Of a stretch of DNA of 64,000 nt, positions 54,013 to 63,941 are shown one piece after another. Position numbers and translations under genes: made by a program. Under the pieces are notes generated by a model, which saw nothing but the letters and a program-made list of their open reading frames with translations, was not told the DNA's origin and did no database searches. How positions within the stretch are numbered: position 1 is the first letter of the stretch; each line of letters starts with the position of its first letter. This stretch comes from Faecalibacterium longum CLA-AA-H243 (lineage in GTDB: Bacteria; Bacillota; Clostridia; Oscillospirales; Ruminococcaceae): positions 26,697-90,696 of the forward strand of contig NZ_JAJEQG010000008.1 in the NCBI RefSeq assembly GCF_020687245.1, read 5' to 3'.

Positions 54013-55035
54013 TCATCCGCGGTTTAGCCGCCGCTGCGCCAGCGCAAAGCCGACGGCGCTTGCCGCAAAGACGGCGTAATAGCTGACCAGCCGGTAGAAC
54101 ATCAGCAGGCTCATGGACGAAGCATCGGGGAGGAAGCTGCTGTACACCAGCAGGAAGGCTGTCTCCACCGAACCCATGCCCGCCACGTTGGGCAGGGCGT
54201 TGGAGACAAAGAGGGTCAGCGACGTCAGGAGCTGCACCTGCCAGAAGGTGAGTCCGGTATCCAGCTCCATGAACCGCAGCCCCATCCACGGCAGGCAGAA
54301 GAGCAGGAACAGCTTTACGAGATGCACGCCCAGAATGGCGGCACAGCGGGGCTTGTCCGCCAGCAGATGGCGGCTCTCGGTGCTCAGGGTGTCCAGCTGC
54401 TTGAGCCAGCTTTCCCGGCGCTCGGCCCAGCGGCCCGTGTCGGGCAGAAAATGCAGCAGCCACCGGGCTAGACGCTGCACCACCGGCAGGGCGCAGAGGG
54501 CGATGAGCCCCACGATGACGCCCGCCACGACAGCGTAGGCCCCGGGCAGATACCGCAGTACGCCGTCGGAGTGGGCCGCCATCCAGGGGCGGCCCGCCAG
54601 AAGCAGCACGGTGGCGTAAAGCAGGACAGCAGTCTTGTGGAAGACGTATTGCAGGGTCATCAGCCCCACGCCGGGGCCGACGTCCAGCCCGCGCCGGTGG
54701 AGATACCACGTCTGAAACGGCACCGACCCTGCGCCGAGGCCCACCACATTGCCGAAGGTCCCCGTCCATGCATTGTCGATACCCTGCCGCAGCGGGAAAT
54801 GGGACAGGCGGCTGCGGACGATGAGCCAGCTGGATACGCCCTCGAGAAGCGGGTAGCTCAGGCCCACGGCCAGTGCCAGAAGCCCCTGCCCGAGGGTGAG
54901 CCGGCTCAGCGCCTCGGAGATCTCGGCCCAGTGCTCCCGGAAGATGAACACCACGATGCCGGTCAGCAGGGCCAGAACGCCCAGCGAGAGCAGGGTCTTT
55001 CGGCGCGAAGGGGCGGGGGAGGCGGACGAACTCAT
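54013..55035 (-). CDS. Membrane flippase-like protein (YbhN/UPF0104 or LPG-synthase TM family)
   Basis: This 340-residue protein has about eight transmembrane helices. Segments such as WTGTFGNVVGLGAGSVPFQT and LFVSNALPNVAGMGSVETAFL match the lysylphosphatidylglycerol-synthase transmembrane region found alone in YbhN/UPF0104 proteins. The catalytic C-terminal synthase domain is absent, so it is not MprF. It probably moves or handles lipids. ATG 55035 follows GAAAGGAG. Confidence 0.8.
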   Translation of the reverse strand: MSSSASPAPSRRKTLLSLGVLALLTGIVVFIFREHWAEISEALSRLTLGQGLLALAVGLSYPLLEGVSSWLIVRSRLSHFPLRQGIDNAWTGTFGNVVGLGAGSVPFQTWYLHRRGLDVGPGVGLMTLQYVFHKTAVLLYATVLLLAGRPWMAAHSDGVLRYLPGAYAVVAGVIVGLIALCALPVVQRLARWLLHFLPDTGRWAERRESWLKQLDTLSTESRHLLADKPRCAAILGVHLVKLFLLFCLPWMGLRFMELDTGLTFWQVQLLTSLTLFVSNALPNVAGMGSVETAFLLVYSSFLPDASSMSLLMFYRLVSYYAVFAASAVGFALAQRRLNRG

Positions 55036-55175
55036 GCGGGGACTCCTTTCAAATTTCAACAAAAAACGGACTGGGATAAACTCTTAGGAGAGTATATCAC
55101 AGTCCGGAGGGGTGTTTGTGAACAACTGCCAAATTTTTTGCCTCAGTTTCGGCAGAGTGATAAAGAACGGGGAGC

Positions 55176-56774
55176 TTATTCGCCGGTGAGCTCCTTTACA
55201 GCCTGTTGTAAACTGTCGGAAAACGCCTGCTTGGAGTAATGGCTCTCGTAAAGCTCACGGCAGGCGGGGCGCATGGCAGCCAGCTTTTCCGGGTGCTCGA
55301 TGGCCCAGGCCAGCCGCTCGGCCAGCTTTTCGGGGTCGTCGTCCTCGTAGACGAAACCGTCCACGCCCTCGGTGATGAGCCCGGCGGTGCCGGTGTGCTC
55401 CGACACGATGGCGGGCTTGCCAAAGATGAGGCCCTCAGTGACGAAAGTAGGCATGGGGTCGTCGCGGGAGGCGCAGACGAGGCAGGTACACTGGGCCATC
55501 AGGCTCTTGATCTCGTCGCGGGTGAGCCGCTTGACATAAAAGACGTTGTCGGGGCAGTCAGCGGTCAAGCTCCGCACGGCGTCCATCATCTCAGCCTCTG
55601 CGGCCTTGCCCACGAAGAGGAAGGATGCCTTCTTCATGGTCTCAGGCGGCAGCAGCCGGATGGCCTTGCAGAAGATGTCCTGACCTTTCCGGTTCTCGAA
55701 GGAACCCACGGTGGCGAACAGAGGCCGCCCGCCCGCATAGCTCAAATCGTAGTGGGAGAACTTCTCGGCGGCGTAGTCCGGCAGGCCGTAGATGAGGGGC
55801 CGGATGTTGAACTCCGGCCGCACCGAGTGCATGGCGTTGGCGGCGTGGCTGCCGACGGAGTAGAGCCGGATATTTTCGCCCAGCTCTCTGGGGATCTGGT
55901 GGGCGATGTGGGGGTAGCCTGCAAAGGCATCGTGGAGCCACCAGAGCACCGGCACACGCGCACCGCTCAGGGCGCGGACGGCCCGGGCCTCCACGACGGT
56001 GTTGGCCAGAACGAGGTCGGCGCAGAGGGCCAGCCCCCAGAGCAGGGGAGACTGGACACAGCCCTTGCGGGTGATGACGGTAGCTCCCGCCTCGAGGAAG
56101 AGCGGCATGGAGCCGCCGTCCTCAGGGCCGAGGACGACCACTTCGTAGCCCATGCTGCGCAGCACCGGCACGGCGCTCACCAGCACGATGGGCGCACCGG
56201 TCATGTCTAGCAGGTGGCTCATGATAAAGACGCGCTTCCCCTTTACAGACCAGACGTCTTCGGCGCAGATGTCCCGCTCATAGTGGGCCAGCGCCAGCGG
56301 GAGGCAGACGTGGCTGCGGCTGAGCTTCGCCGCCAGCGTCAGCAGTTCGACGGGATTTTCCGGGTCGCGGGCTTCCGCCTGACAGCGGCGCAGCAGCTCC
56401 CGGGAGACGAGTGCGCAGCCCGGGCAGGCTGCAAAGCCCTGACTGTGGTAGAGGGTGGTGACGCCTGAGTAGCCGAAGACGGCGTCGCTGGTGACGTAGT
56501 CTGCGCCGCTGTGCAGTGCGTCCGCAAAGCAGGAAAGGGCCGTGGACATCAGGAAAAGGTCTTCCCTGACCAGAAGCACACCGGCGGCGCTGCCGAGGGC
56601 TTCGGGGCGGAGGCTGTCCGTCAATAAAAATTTGCGGTGGAGCTGGTCCTGCAGGGAAGCTTTCAGGGCGGCGTTCCGCCCCGGCGCATAGACGCCGAGA
56701 AAAACTTCCTGGGTATCGAGATATTCCTGTTTGGCGAGCTGAGCCCGCTGCAGAGTGGTATAACTGCTGTACAT
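55176..56774 (-). CDS. Family 4 glycosyltransferase with extra N-terminal domain
   Basis: This 532-residue protein has a C-terminal GT-B fold of the GT4 type (about 180-530). It contains GGRPLFATVGSFENRKGQDIF, then RDDPMPTFVTEGLIFGKPAIV with the E-x7-E donor motif. The first 170 residues are an additional domain I do not recognise (HSGADYVTSDAVFGYSGVTT). It probably glycosylates an envelope polymer. It lies in one run with a coiled-coil protein and an acyltransferase. Confidence 0.82.
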   Translation of the reverse strand: MYSSYTTLQRAQLAKQEYLDTQEVFLGVYAPGRNAALKASLQDQLHRKFLLTDSLRPEALGSAAGVLLVREDLFLMSTALSCFADALHSGADYVTSDAVFGYSGVTTLYHSQGFAACPGCALVSRELLRRCQAEARDPENPVELLTLAAKLSRSHVCLPLALAHYERDICAEDVWSVKGKRVFIMSHLLDMTGAPIVLVSAVPVLRSMGYEVVVLGPEDGGSMPLFLEAGATVITRKGCVQSPLLWGLALCADLVLANTVVEARAVRALSGARVPVLWWLHDAFAGYPHIAHQIPRELGENIRLYSVGSHAANAMHSVRPEFNIRPLIYGLPDYAAEKFSHYDLSYAGGRPLFATVGSFENRKGQDIFCKAIRLLPPETMKKASFLFVGKAAEAEMMDAVRSLTADCPDNVFYVKRLTRDEIKSLMAQCTCLVCASRDDPMPTFVTEGLIFGKPAIVSEHTGTAGLITEGVDGFVYEDDDPEKLAERLAWAIEHPEKLAAMRPACRELYESHYSKQAFSDSLQQAVKELTGE

Positions 56775-56799
56775 CGTATCCTCCTCTCCGCAGGCAGGC

Positions 56800-57621
56800 T
56801 CAATGGCTGCGATGGAACAGCCCCAGCAGGCGGCGCAGGGGCAGCGTGAGTTTCCAGCTGCTGGAAGAGAGGATGTTTTCCAGCGAGCTCTCGTAGGCTT
56901 TGCTCCGGGCGCTCAGCTCGGCGTTGGCCTGATGCAGCTCGGAGAGATTCTTCTGCAGGGCCTCGATGGTCTGCTTCTGGTCAGCCGTAGTTTTTTCCAG
57001 CTGGTCGAGGTGCTTCTGCTCGCAGACGCGGGTCTTCTGGAAATACTGTACGCCCTCGAGAACGGCGGCGAACAATGGGTCGTCAGCCAGCGGCTCCAGC
57101 GGGAAGTAGCAGTAGCTCACGCCCAGCTTCATCCCGGCGGGGAAACGGTTCAGACCTTCCAGCATGAAATTCGGGTCGTTGTTGAGGAACAGGATGCCGT
57201 CGCCGTGGAGCGGCACACCGTTCACCGGGCGGCAGAGGATGCGGTCATCCGAGAAGACGAAATCGGTGATGCAGCAAGGCAGTTCACCGGGGTCGAGACG
57301 GAGATTGAACGCGGCCTCCGGCAGCTCGAAGGTCGCTGTCACCATGCCGTTCAGCTCGTCGTATTCGTAGTCCGGGGCCTTGACGGTGTCTTTCTGGGAA
57401 AAGCCGAACCCGGCATCATAGTAAAGCAGCGGCTGCACCAGAGCAGGCGAGTCGGTCTGCCTCTCTCTCTGGGGGTGGGCAGCATAGAAGGTCTGCAGCT
57501 GCTTTTCCAGCTCAAGGCAGCGCTGGGCCAGCCGCGAAGTGCCTTCGTCTGCAAGTTTGAGCTGTTGTTCAAGGTCCGCAATGCGGCTGCGCAGAGCCGC
57601 TTCAGGAGTTTCATTCATCAT
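56800..57621 (-). CDS. Unknown protein with N- and C-terminal coiled coils
   Basis: This 273-residue protein has predicted coiled coils at about 10-50 and 205-250 flanking a beta-rich middle domain (DPGELPCCITDFVFSDDRIL). Its C-terminus, SSSWKLTLPLRRLLGLFHR, is a tail that I recall from proteins attached to glycosyltransferases and O-antigen/teichoic acid methyltransferases. It lies 25 bp upstream of the GT4 gene, so a scaffolding or accessory role in envelope glycan synthesis is likely. The family is not established. Confidence 0.65.
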   Translation of the reverse strand: MMNETPEAALRSRIADLEQQLKLADEGTSRLAQRCLELEKQLQTFYAAHPQRERQTDSPALVQPLLYYDAGFGFSQKDTVKAPDYEYDELNGMVTATFELPEAAFNLRLDPGELPCCITDFVFSDDRILCRPVNGVPLHGDGILFLNNDPNFMLEGLNRFPAGMKLGVSYCYFPLEPLADDPLFAAVLEGVQYFQKTRVCEQKHLDQLEKTTADQKQTIEALQKNLSELHQANAELSARSKAYESSLENILSSSSWKLTLPLRRLLGLFHRSH

Positions 57622-57734
57622 TACCGGGGCCTCCTCCAATTTATCGCAAGGCGTACAACCCGCGCTGCAAGCCCATGCATCAAAAGTAACTATAGTCTAC
57701 CCTCAAAATGGCTGGATACCAAAGCGCAGGAATT

Positions 57735-58868
57735 TCAGTGTTTTGCCGCATAGCGGCGGGTCTTGCTCCGCTGCCGGGGCTTGTCCGCAGGCTTTCCACC
57801 CCGAAGCTTCCGGCCAAGCTCTTTGCGGCGCATCAGAAGTTCGGTGACGGCGAAGATGGACACAAGCGAGAACACGAACTGCAGCAGCATCCCCTGCACC
57901 GGATGGTCAGCATACTTTGCAGCCATCAGATACCACGGGATGGCCGTCAGCTCCACAGTGTGGATGCAGAAGATGAAGAGCGAGCGCCGGCCCACCCACT
58001 CGATGGCATGGGAGATGGGGCCGTCCACTCGGCGCTGCCATTTCAAAAAGAGCCGGATGATGCCGTAGCCCACTGCGCCATCCAGCAGGATGCTCAGCGG
58101 CCCCATCGTCCACTCACCCAGCGAAACGCAGTCGGTGCTCTGGGTCAGCAAAACGCCCGCGACGACGCCCAGCGCAGCCGCGATGAGTCCGGCTTTGGCT
58201 CTGCCGGAGAGGGGAGTTTCGAAAAGGCGGCGCTTCTTGGCCAGATAGCCGATGTAAAGGTAGGGCAGCGACACCATGCCCTGTGCGATGCAGAAAGGAG
58301 CCTCCCACACCAGCGTGACGCCCCAGCCAAGCAGGGTGACGCCGACGACTGCGGGGGTTATGTACCGCTCGGGGAAAATCTCGAGCAGCACGTCCAGCAG
58401 CACCCACGCCAGCATCAGAGCCACTAAGTACCACATGGGTCCGCAGGAGAAAAACTGCTGCCCGAAGTAAGTGGCCGTGTGGGGCAGACCTAACAGGAAA
58501 CCGCCTAAGACCTTGGCCGATTCTGAGATGGCAGCATCCCACGAGCCGAAAGCTGCATGGTGAATGAAAGCGTGGAGCACCGTGGTGGCCAGTGCAGTAT
58601 AAACGTAAGGCTTGAGCAGGGTCTTGAGCTGCTGCTCGATGCATTTGTGGATGGAGCGCTTGCGGAAGCCGTAGCCGCTGGCAATAAAAAAGGCGGCCAT
58701 CAGCGCTTCGCGGTAAGCGAACAGCGCGAACGCGAAAGGGGTGACGTCGTTGGCGCCGAGGGGGTAAAGCTCTGCCGTGTGGGCAAAGACGATGGCCAGC
58801 ATTCCGATGCCTTTCAGCAGGTCGAACATGCCAAGGCTGCTTACAGTGCGGGGCTTGGTGCCTTCCAT
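57735..58868 (-). CDS. Acyltransferase family 3 membrane protein
   Basis: This 377-residue protein has about ten transmembrane helices and the family 3 motif near the N-terminus (FDLLKGIGMLAIVFAHTAEL), where the conserved His is present. Such enzymes acylate cell-surface polysaccharides. Its start at 58868 follows AAGGAGG. It is the first gene of the leftward envelope run. Confidence 0.88.
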   Translation of the reverse strand: MEGTKPRTVSSLGMFDLLKGIGMLAIVFAHTAELYPLGANDVTPFAFALFAYREALMAAFFIASGYGFRKRSIHKCIEQQLKTLLKPYVYTALATTVLHAFIHHAAFGSWDAAISESAKVLGGFLLGLPHTATYFGQQFFSCGPMWYLVALMLAWVLLDVLLEIFPERYITPAVVGVTLLGWGVTLVWEAPFCIAQGMVSLPYLYIGYLAKKRRLFETPLSGRAKAGLIAAALGVVAGVLLTQSTDCVSLGEWTMGPLSILLDGAVGYGIIRLFLKWQRRVDGPISHAIEWVGRRSLFIFCIHTVELTAIPWYLMAAKYADHPVQGMLLQFVFSLVSIFAVTELLMRRKELGRKLRGGKPADKPRQRSKTRRYAAKH

Positions 58869-59161
58869 GAAAAGGGTCCTCCTTGTGCGCCATTCGTCCC
58901 GGAGGCCCCGGAAGGCCGTGTTTTAGGCGCGATAAATAAAAATATGAAGCTCAGCGGGGAGCTTTTTTGCCAAATGATATAAACAGTATAATGCTTTTTG
59001 GGCTTGCTGTCAATTTGATAAGGACTCGACCTCCGGGTGAAGTTTCGTCCTGACGAAAAAAGTGTATCACAGCTTTTCGCACATCGCAACAAAAGGAAAG
59101 AATTACATCTGCCTGCACAAGTTAAATGCAAGCTCAAGTTGCATATTTGTGCAATTAAATC

Positions 59162-59190
59162 TTGCGTTTACGCTCTGCTTGCGGTATACT
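59162..59190 (+). promoter_or_regulatory. Promoter of the ligase/carrier gene set
   Basis: TTGCGT (59162-59167), 17 bp, TATACT (59185-59190). Just upstream (about 59112-59154) the words TGCACAA...ATGCAA occur twice in inverted orientation, a possible operator. The rest of 58869-59307 shows no gene. Confidence 0.6.
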
Positions 59191-59307
59191 GTTGCCATGA
59201 GGAGCCGTGCCAAAGTTTTCCTCGAACTGCCAGAGATTCGGAATGCCTCTGGAAGGTGAATGAAAAAAGTGCTGAGCTGAAAATTTGACAAAAAAGGAGA
59301 AAGACCG

Positions 59308-60789
59308 ATGGCTGAATACATCAAAGTACCCGCAGGCGTATACGACATGGTGACCCGCTGCATGGAGCAGGAGTTTCCTGATCATGTGGCCATCCGCTAT
59401 GTGGCCGAGGACGGCAAGACCGTCGTGGAGAAGAAGTATCGCGAGTATGCGCAGGACATCCGCCGGATGACGGCCTATCTCAAGGCCGAAGTGCCGGACA
59501 TCAAGGGCCAGCGCATCGTTCTGCTGAGCCGGAACTGCTATGAATTCTGCGTGGCGTCCTACGGCATCATCCTCGCCGGCGGCGTTCTCGTGACCCTGAA
59601 CCAGAAAAAGACCTGGGAGGAGCTGGAATATGAGCTGGGCCTCGTGGAGCCTGCCCTCATCCTGAACGACGGCATCGACTACGGCTGCCGCGCCGAGCTG
59701 GAAGCCGCCTACGGCCCGAAGCTCCGCTCCATGGACTGTTATAAAGAGACTGCCCCCGGCGAGCTGACCAACTGCGTGGGCCATGATGATTTGATGATGC
59801 TGATGTTCACCTCCGGCACCACCGGACGCAGCAAGGGCGTCATGCTCTCGGAGCGGAATATGTGCGCCAGCCTGCACACCTATTCGGAGGTGGCAGAGAA
59901 CTGGATCACCAACCGCCTCCCGGCAGGCCAGAAGCTGCCGCTGAGCCATATGACCCTGCTGCCCCTCTTCCACATGGCCTGCTTCGTCTGCGTTATGTCC
60001 TACCCGCCTGCCGGATGGGCTCTGAACCTCTGCGGCGACATCCGCGACTTCTACCGCGACCTGGGCCTGATGCACAGCGACGTCATGGCCTCGGCCCCCA
60101 TGCTGGTGGAGACCATCTACAACGACATGAAGCGTGGCCGCGTCAGCCGTCTGAACGGCCTGTGGGACCTGTGCTGCTCTTCCGCTGCCCTCGACCCCAA
60201 GATGCTGCTGGAGCTGGCCCAGAACGGCTTTGTCGTCAACCAGTGCTACGGTATGACCGAGACCTTCGGCGACGGCATCCTGAACTTTACGCAGGTCGAA
60301 AAGCACATGAGTGCCGTGGGCAAGCCCGACGACCACGTTCAGTATAAGCTGGACGAGACCGGAGAAATTTGCATCAAGGGCGACTGCGTGATGCTGGGCT
60401 ACTACAAGGACCCCGAGGCCACGGCAGAGGTCATCGACGCCGACGGCTGGTTCCACACCGGCGACCTGGCCCGGATGGATGAGGAAGGCTTCTATTACAT
60501 CACCGGCCGCAAGAAGAACCTTATCATCCTCGCCAGCGGCGAGAACGTCAGCCCCGAAGAGCTGGAAAAGAAGCTGGCCCTCTGCCCGGCCATCACCGAG
60601 TGCATCGTGAAGGAGAAGGACCAGAAAATTTGTGCCGTCATTTACTGCCCTGAGGATAAGCAGGAAGAGGTCAGAGCCTTCGTCATCGAGGTGAACCGCA
60701 GCCTGCCGCTGTATAAGCGCATCAGTGCCGTGGAGTTCACCGTTGAGCCCCTGCCCCGCAACGCTCTGGGGAAACTGCTGCGCAAGTAA
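59308..60789 (+). CDS. AMP-forming acyl-CoA synthetase/adenylation protein 1
   Basis: This 493-residue ANL-superfamily enzyme activates a carboxylic acid as an adenylate. It shows the P-loop FTSGTTGRSKGVM (about residues 170-182), CYGMTETFG, WFHTGDLARMDEEGFYYITGRKKN and the catalytic Lys at the end (ALGKLLRK). It is a near-paralog of the next gene, so a tandem duplication is likely. Acid substrate unknown. The start follows AAAGGAGAAAG. Confidence 0.92.
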   Translation: MAEYIKVPAGVYDMVTRCMEQEFPDHVAIRYVAEDGKTVVEKKYREYAQDIRRMTAYLKAEVPDIKGQRIVLLSRNCYEFCVASYGIILAGGVLVTLNQKKTWEELEYELGLVEPALILNDGIDYGCRAELEAAYGPKLRSMDCYKETAPGELTNCVGHDDLMMLMFTSGTTGRSKGVMLSERNMCASLHTYSEVAENWITNRLPAGQKLPLSHMTLLPLFHMACFVCVMSYPPAGWALNLCGDIRDFYRDLGLMHSDVMASAPMLVETIYNDMKRGRVSRLNGLWDLCCSSAALDPKMLLELAQNGFVVNQCYGMTETFGDGILNFTQVEKHMSAVGKPDDHVQYKLDETGEICIKGDCVMLGYYKDPEATAEVIDADGWFHTGDLARMDEEGFYYITGRKKNLIILASGENVSPEELEKKLALCPAITECIVKEKDQKICAVIYCPEDKQEEVRAFVIEVNRSLPLYKRISAVEFTVEPLPRNALGKLLRK

Positions 60790-60927
60790 CAAGTAAGAAG
60801 AAACAGTGAAAAGGATACGCCGCGTAGTTGCATTTCTCTGCCGAAACAGGTATTATTACTCTGAGGCAGAATATGTCAAATGCCGGCGTTTCGCTGCAAT
60901 AAAGAAAAACAGCAAGGAGCGACAAAA

Positions 60928-62400
60928 ATGATAAATACTGTATATGAGCTCATCACGGACGTCATGGCGAAGCAGTACCCCGACCGGGTGGCTTTCCGCT
61001 ATGTGGCCGCCGATGGCAAGACTGTGGTGGAAAAGACCTACGCCCAGTATGTGCAGGACATCCGCAGGGCCGTTACTTATTTTAAGGAGAATATCCCCGA
61101 CATCAAGGGCAAGCGTGTCGGCATCATGAGCCGCAACTGCTATGAGTACGGTGTCAACAGCTTCGGCGCTATCCTCGCCGGGGCCGTCGTCGTGACCATC
61201 AACCAGAAAAAGACCTGGCCCGAGCTGGAATATGAGCTGGGCCTTGCCGAGCCTTCCCTCATCGTCAACGACGGCATCGACTATGGCTGCCGCCCCGACA
61301 TCGAGGCCGCCTACGGCGATAAACTCCGCCCGATGGACGCCTTCAAGGACAGCGCGCCTGCAGAGCTTGTTGACTGCGTGGGCCATGATGATTTGATGGT
61401 GCTGATGTTCACTTCCGGCACCACCGGCCGCAGCAAGGCCGTCATGCTCTCGGAGCACAACTTTTTTACCACTGTGGAGTGCCAGGTCAAATTCGGCGAC
61501 GCCATGCTGGACTATAAGCACGAGCATATGCCCGAGGACAAAGACGACGTCCTGAGCAACTTCGCCATCCTGCCCCTGTTCCATCTGGGTACGTTCATCT
61601 GCCTCTTCGTTTGGGCCTGCAAGGGCTGGGCGCTGAACCTCTCCGCCGACATCCGCGACTTCTACCGCGACCTCGGCCTGATGCACAGCGATGCCATCGC
61701 TGTGGCTCCCATGTTGATGGAGGCCATCTATAAAGACGTCAAGCGGGGCCGCCGCGCCCGCCTGAACGGCGTCTGGAACCCCTGCGGCTCCTCTGCCATG
61801 TTTGACGGCGCCATGCTGGCCGAGCTGGCACAGCAGGGCATGATGATCACTCAGGTGTACGGCATGACCGAGACCTGCGGCGACGGCATCATTAACTACG
61901 AGCAGGACGAAAAGCACATCCGCGCCGTGGGCAAGCCCGACGACCACGCCGAGTACAAGCTGGACGAGACGGGCGAAATTTGCATCCGCGGCGGCTGCGT
62001 CATGCTGGGCTATTACAAAGACCCCGAGGCCACCGCAGAAGTCCTCGACGCCGACGGCTGGTTCCACACCGGAGACCTGGCCCGTGTGGACGAGGACGGC
62101 TTCTATTACATCACCGGACGCAAGAAGAATATCATCATCCTCGACAACGGTGAGAACGTCAGCCCCGAAGAACTGGAAAATCTGCTGTCCAAGTGCGAGG
62201 CCGTCAAGGAATGCATCGTCAGGGAGAAGGGCAAGAAAATCTGTGCCGTCATCTACTGCGGCGAGGCCGACCAGCAGACCGTCCGCGACTTCATCACTGA
62301 GACCAACCGCACCCTGCCGCTCTACAAGCGGATGAGCGCCGTGGAGTTCAGCACTGAGCCTCTGCCCCGCACCGGCACCGGCAAGCTGCTGCGCAAGTAA
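60928..62400 (+). CDS. AMP-forming acyl-CoA synthetase/adenylation protein 2
   Basis: This 490-residue paralog of the upstream ligase has the same motif set (FTSGTTGRSKAVM, VYGMTETCG, GDLARVDEDGFYYITGRKKN, GTGKLLRK). Differences cluster in the substrate-binding half (for example HNFFTTVECQVK and EHMPEDKDDVLSNF), so the two may activate different acids. A free carrier protein follows 80 bp downstream. Confidence 0.92.
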   Translation: MINTVYELITDVMAKQYPDRVAFRYVAADGKTVVEKTYAQYVQDIRRAVTYFKENIPDIKGKRVGIMSRNCYEYGVNSFGAILAGAVVVTINQKKTWPELEYELGLAEPSLIVNDGIDYGCRPDIEAAYGDKLRPMDAFKDSAPAELVDCVGHDDLMVLMFTSGTTGRSKAVMLSEHNFFTTVECQVKFGDAMLDYKHEHMPEDKDDVLSNFAILPLFHLGTFICLFVWACKGWALNLSADIRDFYRDLGLMHSDAIAVAPMLMEAIYKDVKRGRRARLNGVWNPCGSSAMFDGAMLAELAQQGMMITQVYGMTETCGDGIINYEQDEKHIRAVGKPDDHAEYKLDETGEICIRGGCVMLGYYKDPEATAEVLDADGWFHTGDLARVDEDGFYYITGRKKNIIILDNGENVSPEELENLLSKCEAVKECIVREKGKKICAVIYCGEADQQTVRDFITETNRTLPLYKRMSAVEFSTEPLPRTGTGKLLRK

Positions 62401-62480
62401 GAATAAACCGGGCAGGCTGCGGAATACTGGAAAAGAGCCGCAGCCGCCTTTAATGGAATTACGAAAGGAAGATTCAAACT

Positions 62481-62726
62481 ATGGAAAGAACCGAGATCGT
62501 GTCCCAGATCCTTGCAATTCTGGAAGATGTTGCAGAAATTTCCCCCGATGATGTCAACGAGAACAGCGTCTTGATGGACGATCTGGACCTGTCGTCCATG
62601 GAGATCCTGACCGTCGTCGCCGACCTGGAGGAGACTTTCGGCCTGCGCATCCCCGAAAAGGAGCTGCGCAACTTCGTCACCGTCAGCGATTTGGCCGACT
62701 ATCTGGCCGCACACGCGGGGGAATAA
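62481..62726 (+). CDS. Free-standing acyl/peptidyl carrier protein
   Basis: This 81-residue protein has the carrier fold with phosphopantetheine site S39 in DDLDLSSMEIL (the usual DSL is SSM here). It holds an acyl group as a thioester for transfer. It lies between the ligases and a condensation-like protein, 3 bp from the latter. Confidence 0.9.
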   Translation: MERTEIVSQILAILEDVAEISPDDVNENSVLMDDLDLSSMEILTVVADLEETFGLRIPEKELRNFVTVSDLADYLAAHAGE

Positions 62727-62729
62727 GGA

Positions 62730-63935
62730 ATGGATGCCGAACAGCGCTCTGTTTTTCAGGGTATCGTTTACTATTACCGCGAAAACATGGTCAACTGCCG
62801 CTATCAGGTCACGCTGAAAGATGCCGTGGACGGTGCGCTTTTGCAGCAGGCTCTGGATGCGGCCCGGGCAAAGGCTCCCTACTATTTCCAGAAGCCGGTG
62901 TGGGAGAAAAAGCTGCTCCACCTCGAGCCGTCGGACGCCCCCTGTCTGGTGCGGCAGGGCAGCGCAAAGCCCGAATTTCCGGACGAGAACGGCTTTACTG
63001 TTGCCCTGAGCTATGAGGGGAAAGTCGTCTACTTTGACTGGTTCCACTTCCTGACCGATGGCCGGGGCATAGCACCCTTCATGACCATGGTGCTGCAGTT
63101 CTACTGCAACCTGCGGTACGGCACGGCTTTCGAGGGCCAGACCCTTGAGACGGACCCTGCCTACGACATCGAGGACATCCTTGCAAAGTACCCCGAGAGT
63201 CAGGTGGCCAACGATATGCAGCGCCCCGTGGTGCAGACCTTTGAAGAGACGCCCACCTGCTGCCGCATCCGGCTGGAAAAGGCGGGGCTTGTGGACGCCG
63301 CCCTCCGCTGCGGCGTCAAGCCTTTCAGTACCCTCACGGCCCTGCTCTGTAAGGCGGTGCGGGCGTATCTGGACAAGGACGAGGTGCTCTACAGCTACTC
63401 GACAGACGCCCGCGACGCGCTGGGCGCGCCGAACGCCCTCTACAACTGCGTGGCCTCCTTCCAGCGCAAGCTGCCGCTGACGGCAGATGCCCCGCTGGCC
63501 GAAGTGGCCGTGGGCGTGGACGCTGACCTGAAAGAGAACCTTTCCGCTGAGCGAAAACTGTTCCGTATTGCGGAGCAGATGGGCTGGGTCTACCGGGTCT
63601 ACCAGCAGAAAGCCAGCCTCAGCATCAAAAAGCGCATCTTCCAGATGGGCGAGTACATCAGCGGCTTCCCGGCGGACTTCTGGGTGAGCTATCTGGGCGA
63701 CCCCTTCGCCCCGTCCAGCCCGGAACTGACCCGGTACATCGAGGACTTCCAGACCTGGGTGCCGGCGGACGGCGCTTCCATCGGTCTGGAATGCACCAGC
63801 CTGCATGGCATCATCACCCTCTGCGTCAAGAACAAGGTGCCGCGCCCCGGCTTTGCCGAGGCTCTGCGCGCCGCGTTCGAGGCCGAAGGCATCAAGGTGC
63901 TGGAAGCCGCAGAGCTGGGCGCAGACAATACATAA
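62730..63935 (+). CDS. Condensation-like acyltransferase of the carrier cluster
   Basis: This 401-residue protein has a two-lobed CoA/carrier-dependent acyltransferase fold. The active-site-like motif HFLTDGRG (H106, D110, G111) corresponds to HHxxxDG of NRPS condensation domains and alcohol acetyltransferases with one His missing. It would join an activated acyl group, delivered by the carrier, to an amine or alcohol. The substrate is unknown. The end is complete, 65 bp before the window edge. Confidence 0.8.
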   Translation: MDAEQRSVFQGIVYYYRENMVNCRYQVTLKDAVDGALLQQALDAARAKAPYYFQKPVWEKKLLHLEPSDAPCLVRQGSAKPEFPDENGFTVALSYEGKVVYFDWFHFLTDGRGIAPFMTMVLQFYCNLRYGTAFEGQTLETDPAYDIEDILAKYPESQVANDMQRPVVQTFEETPTCCRIRLEKAGLVDAALRCGVKPFSTLTALLCKAVRAYLDKDEVLYSYSTDARDALGAPNALYNCVASFQRKLPLTADAPLAEVAVGVDADLKENLSAERKLFRIAEQMGWVYRVYQQKASLSIKKRIFQMGEYISGFPADFWVSYLGDPFAPSSPELTRYIEDFQTWVPADGASIGLECTSLHGIITLCVKNKVPRPGFAEALRAAFEAEGIKVLEAAELGADNT

Positions 63936-63941
63936 GATCAA

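Noticed and set aside
54013..55035. MprF (lysylphosphatidylglycerol synthase)
   Set aside because: Only the transmembrane flippase-like part is present; the C-terminal aminoacyl-transfer domain is missing.
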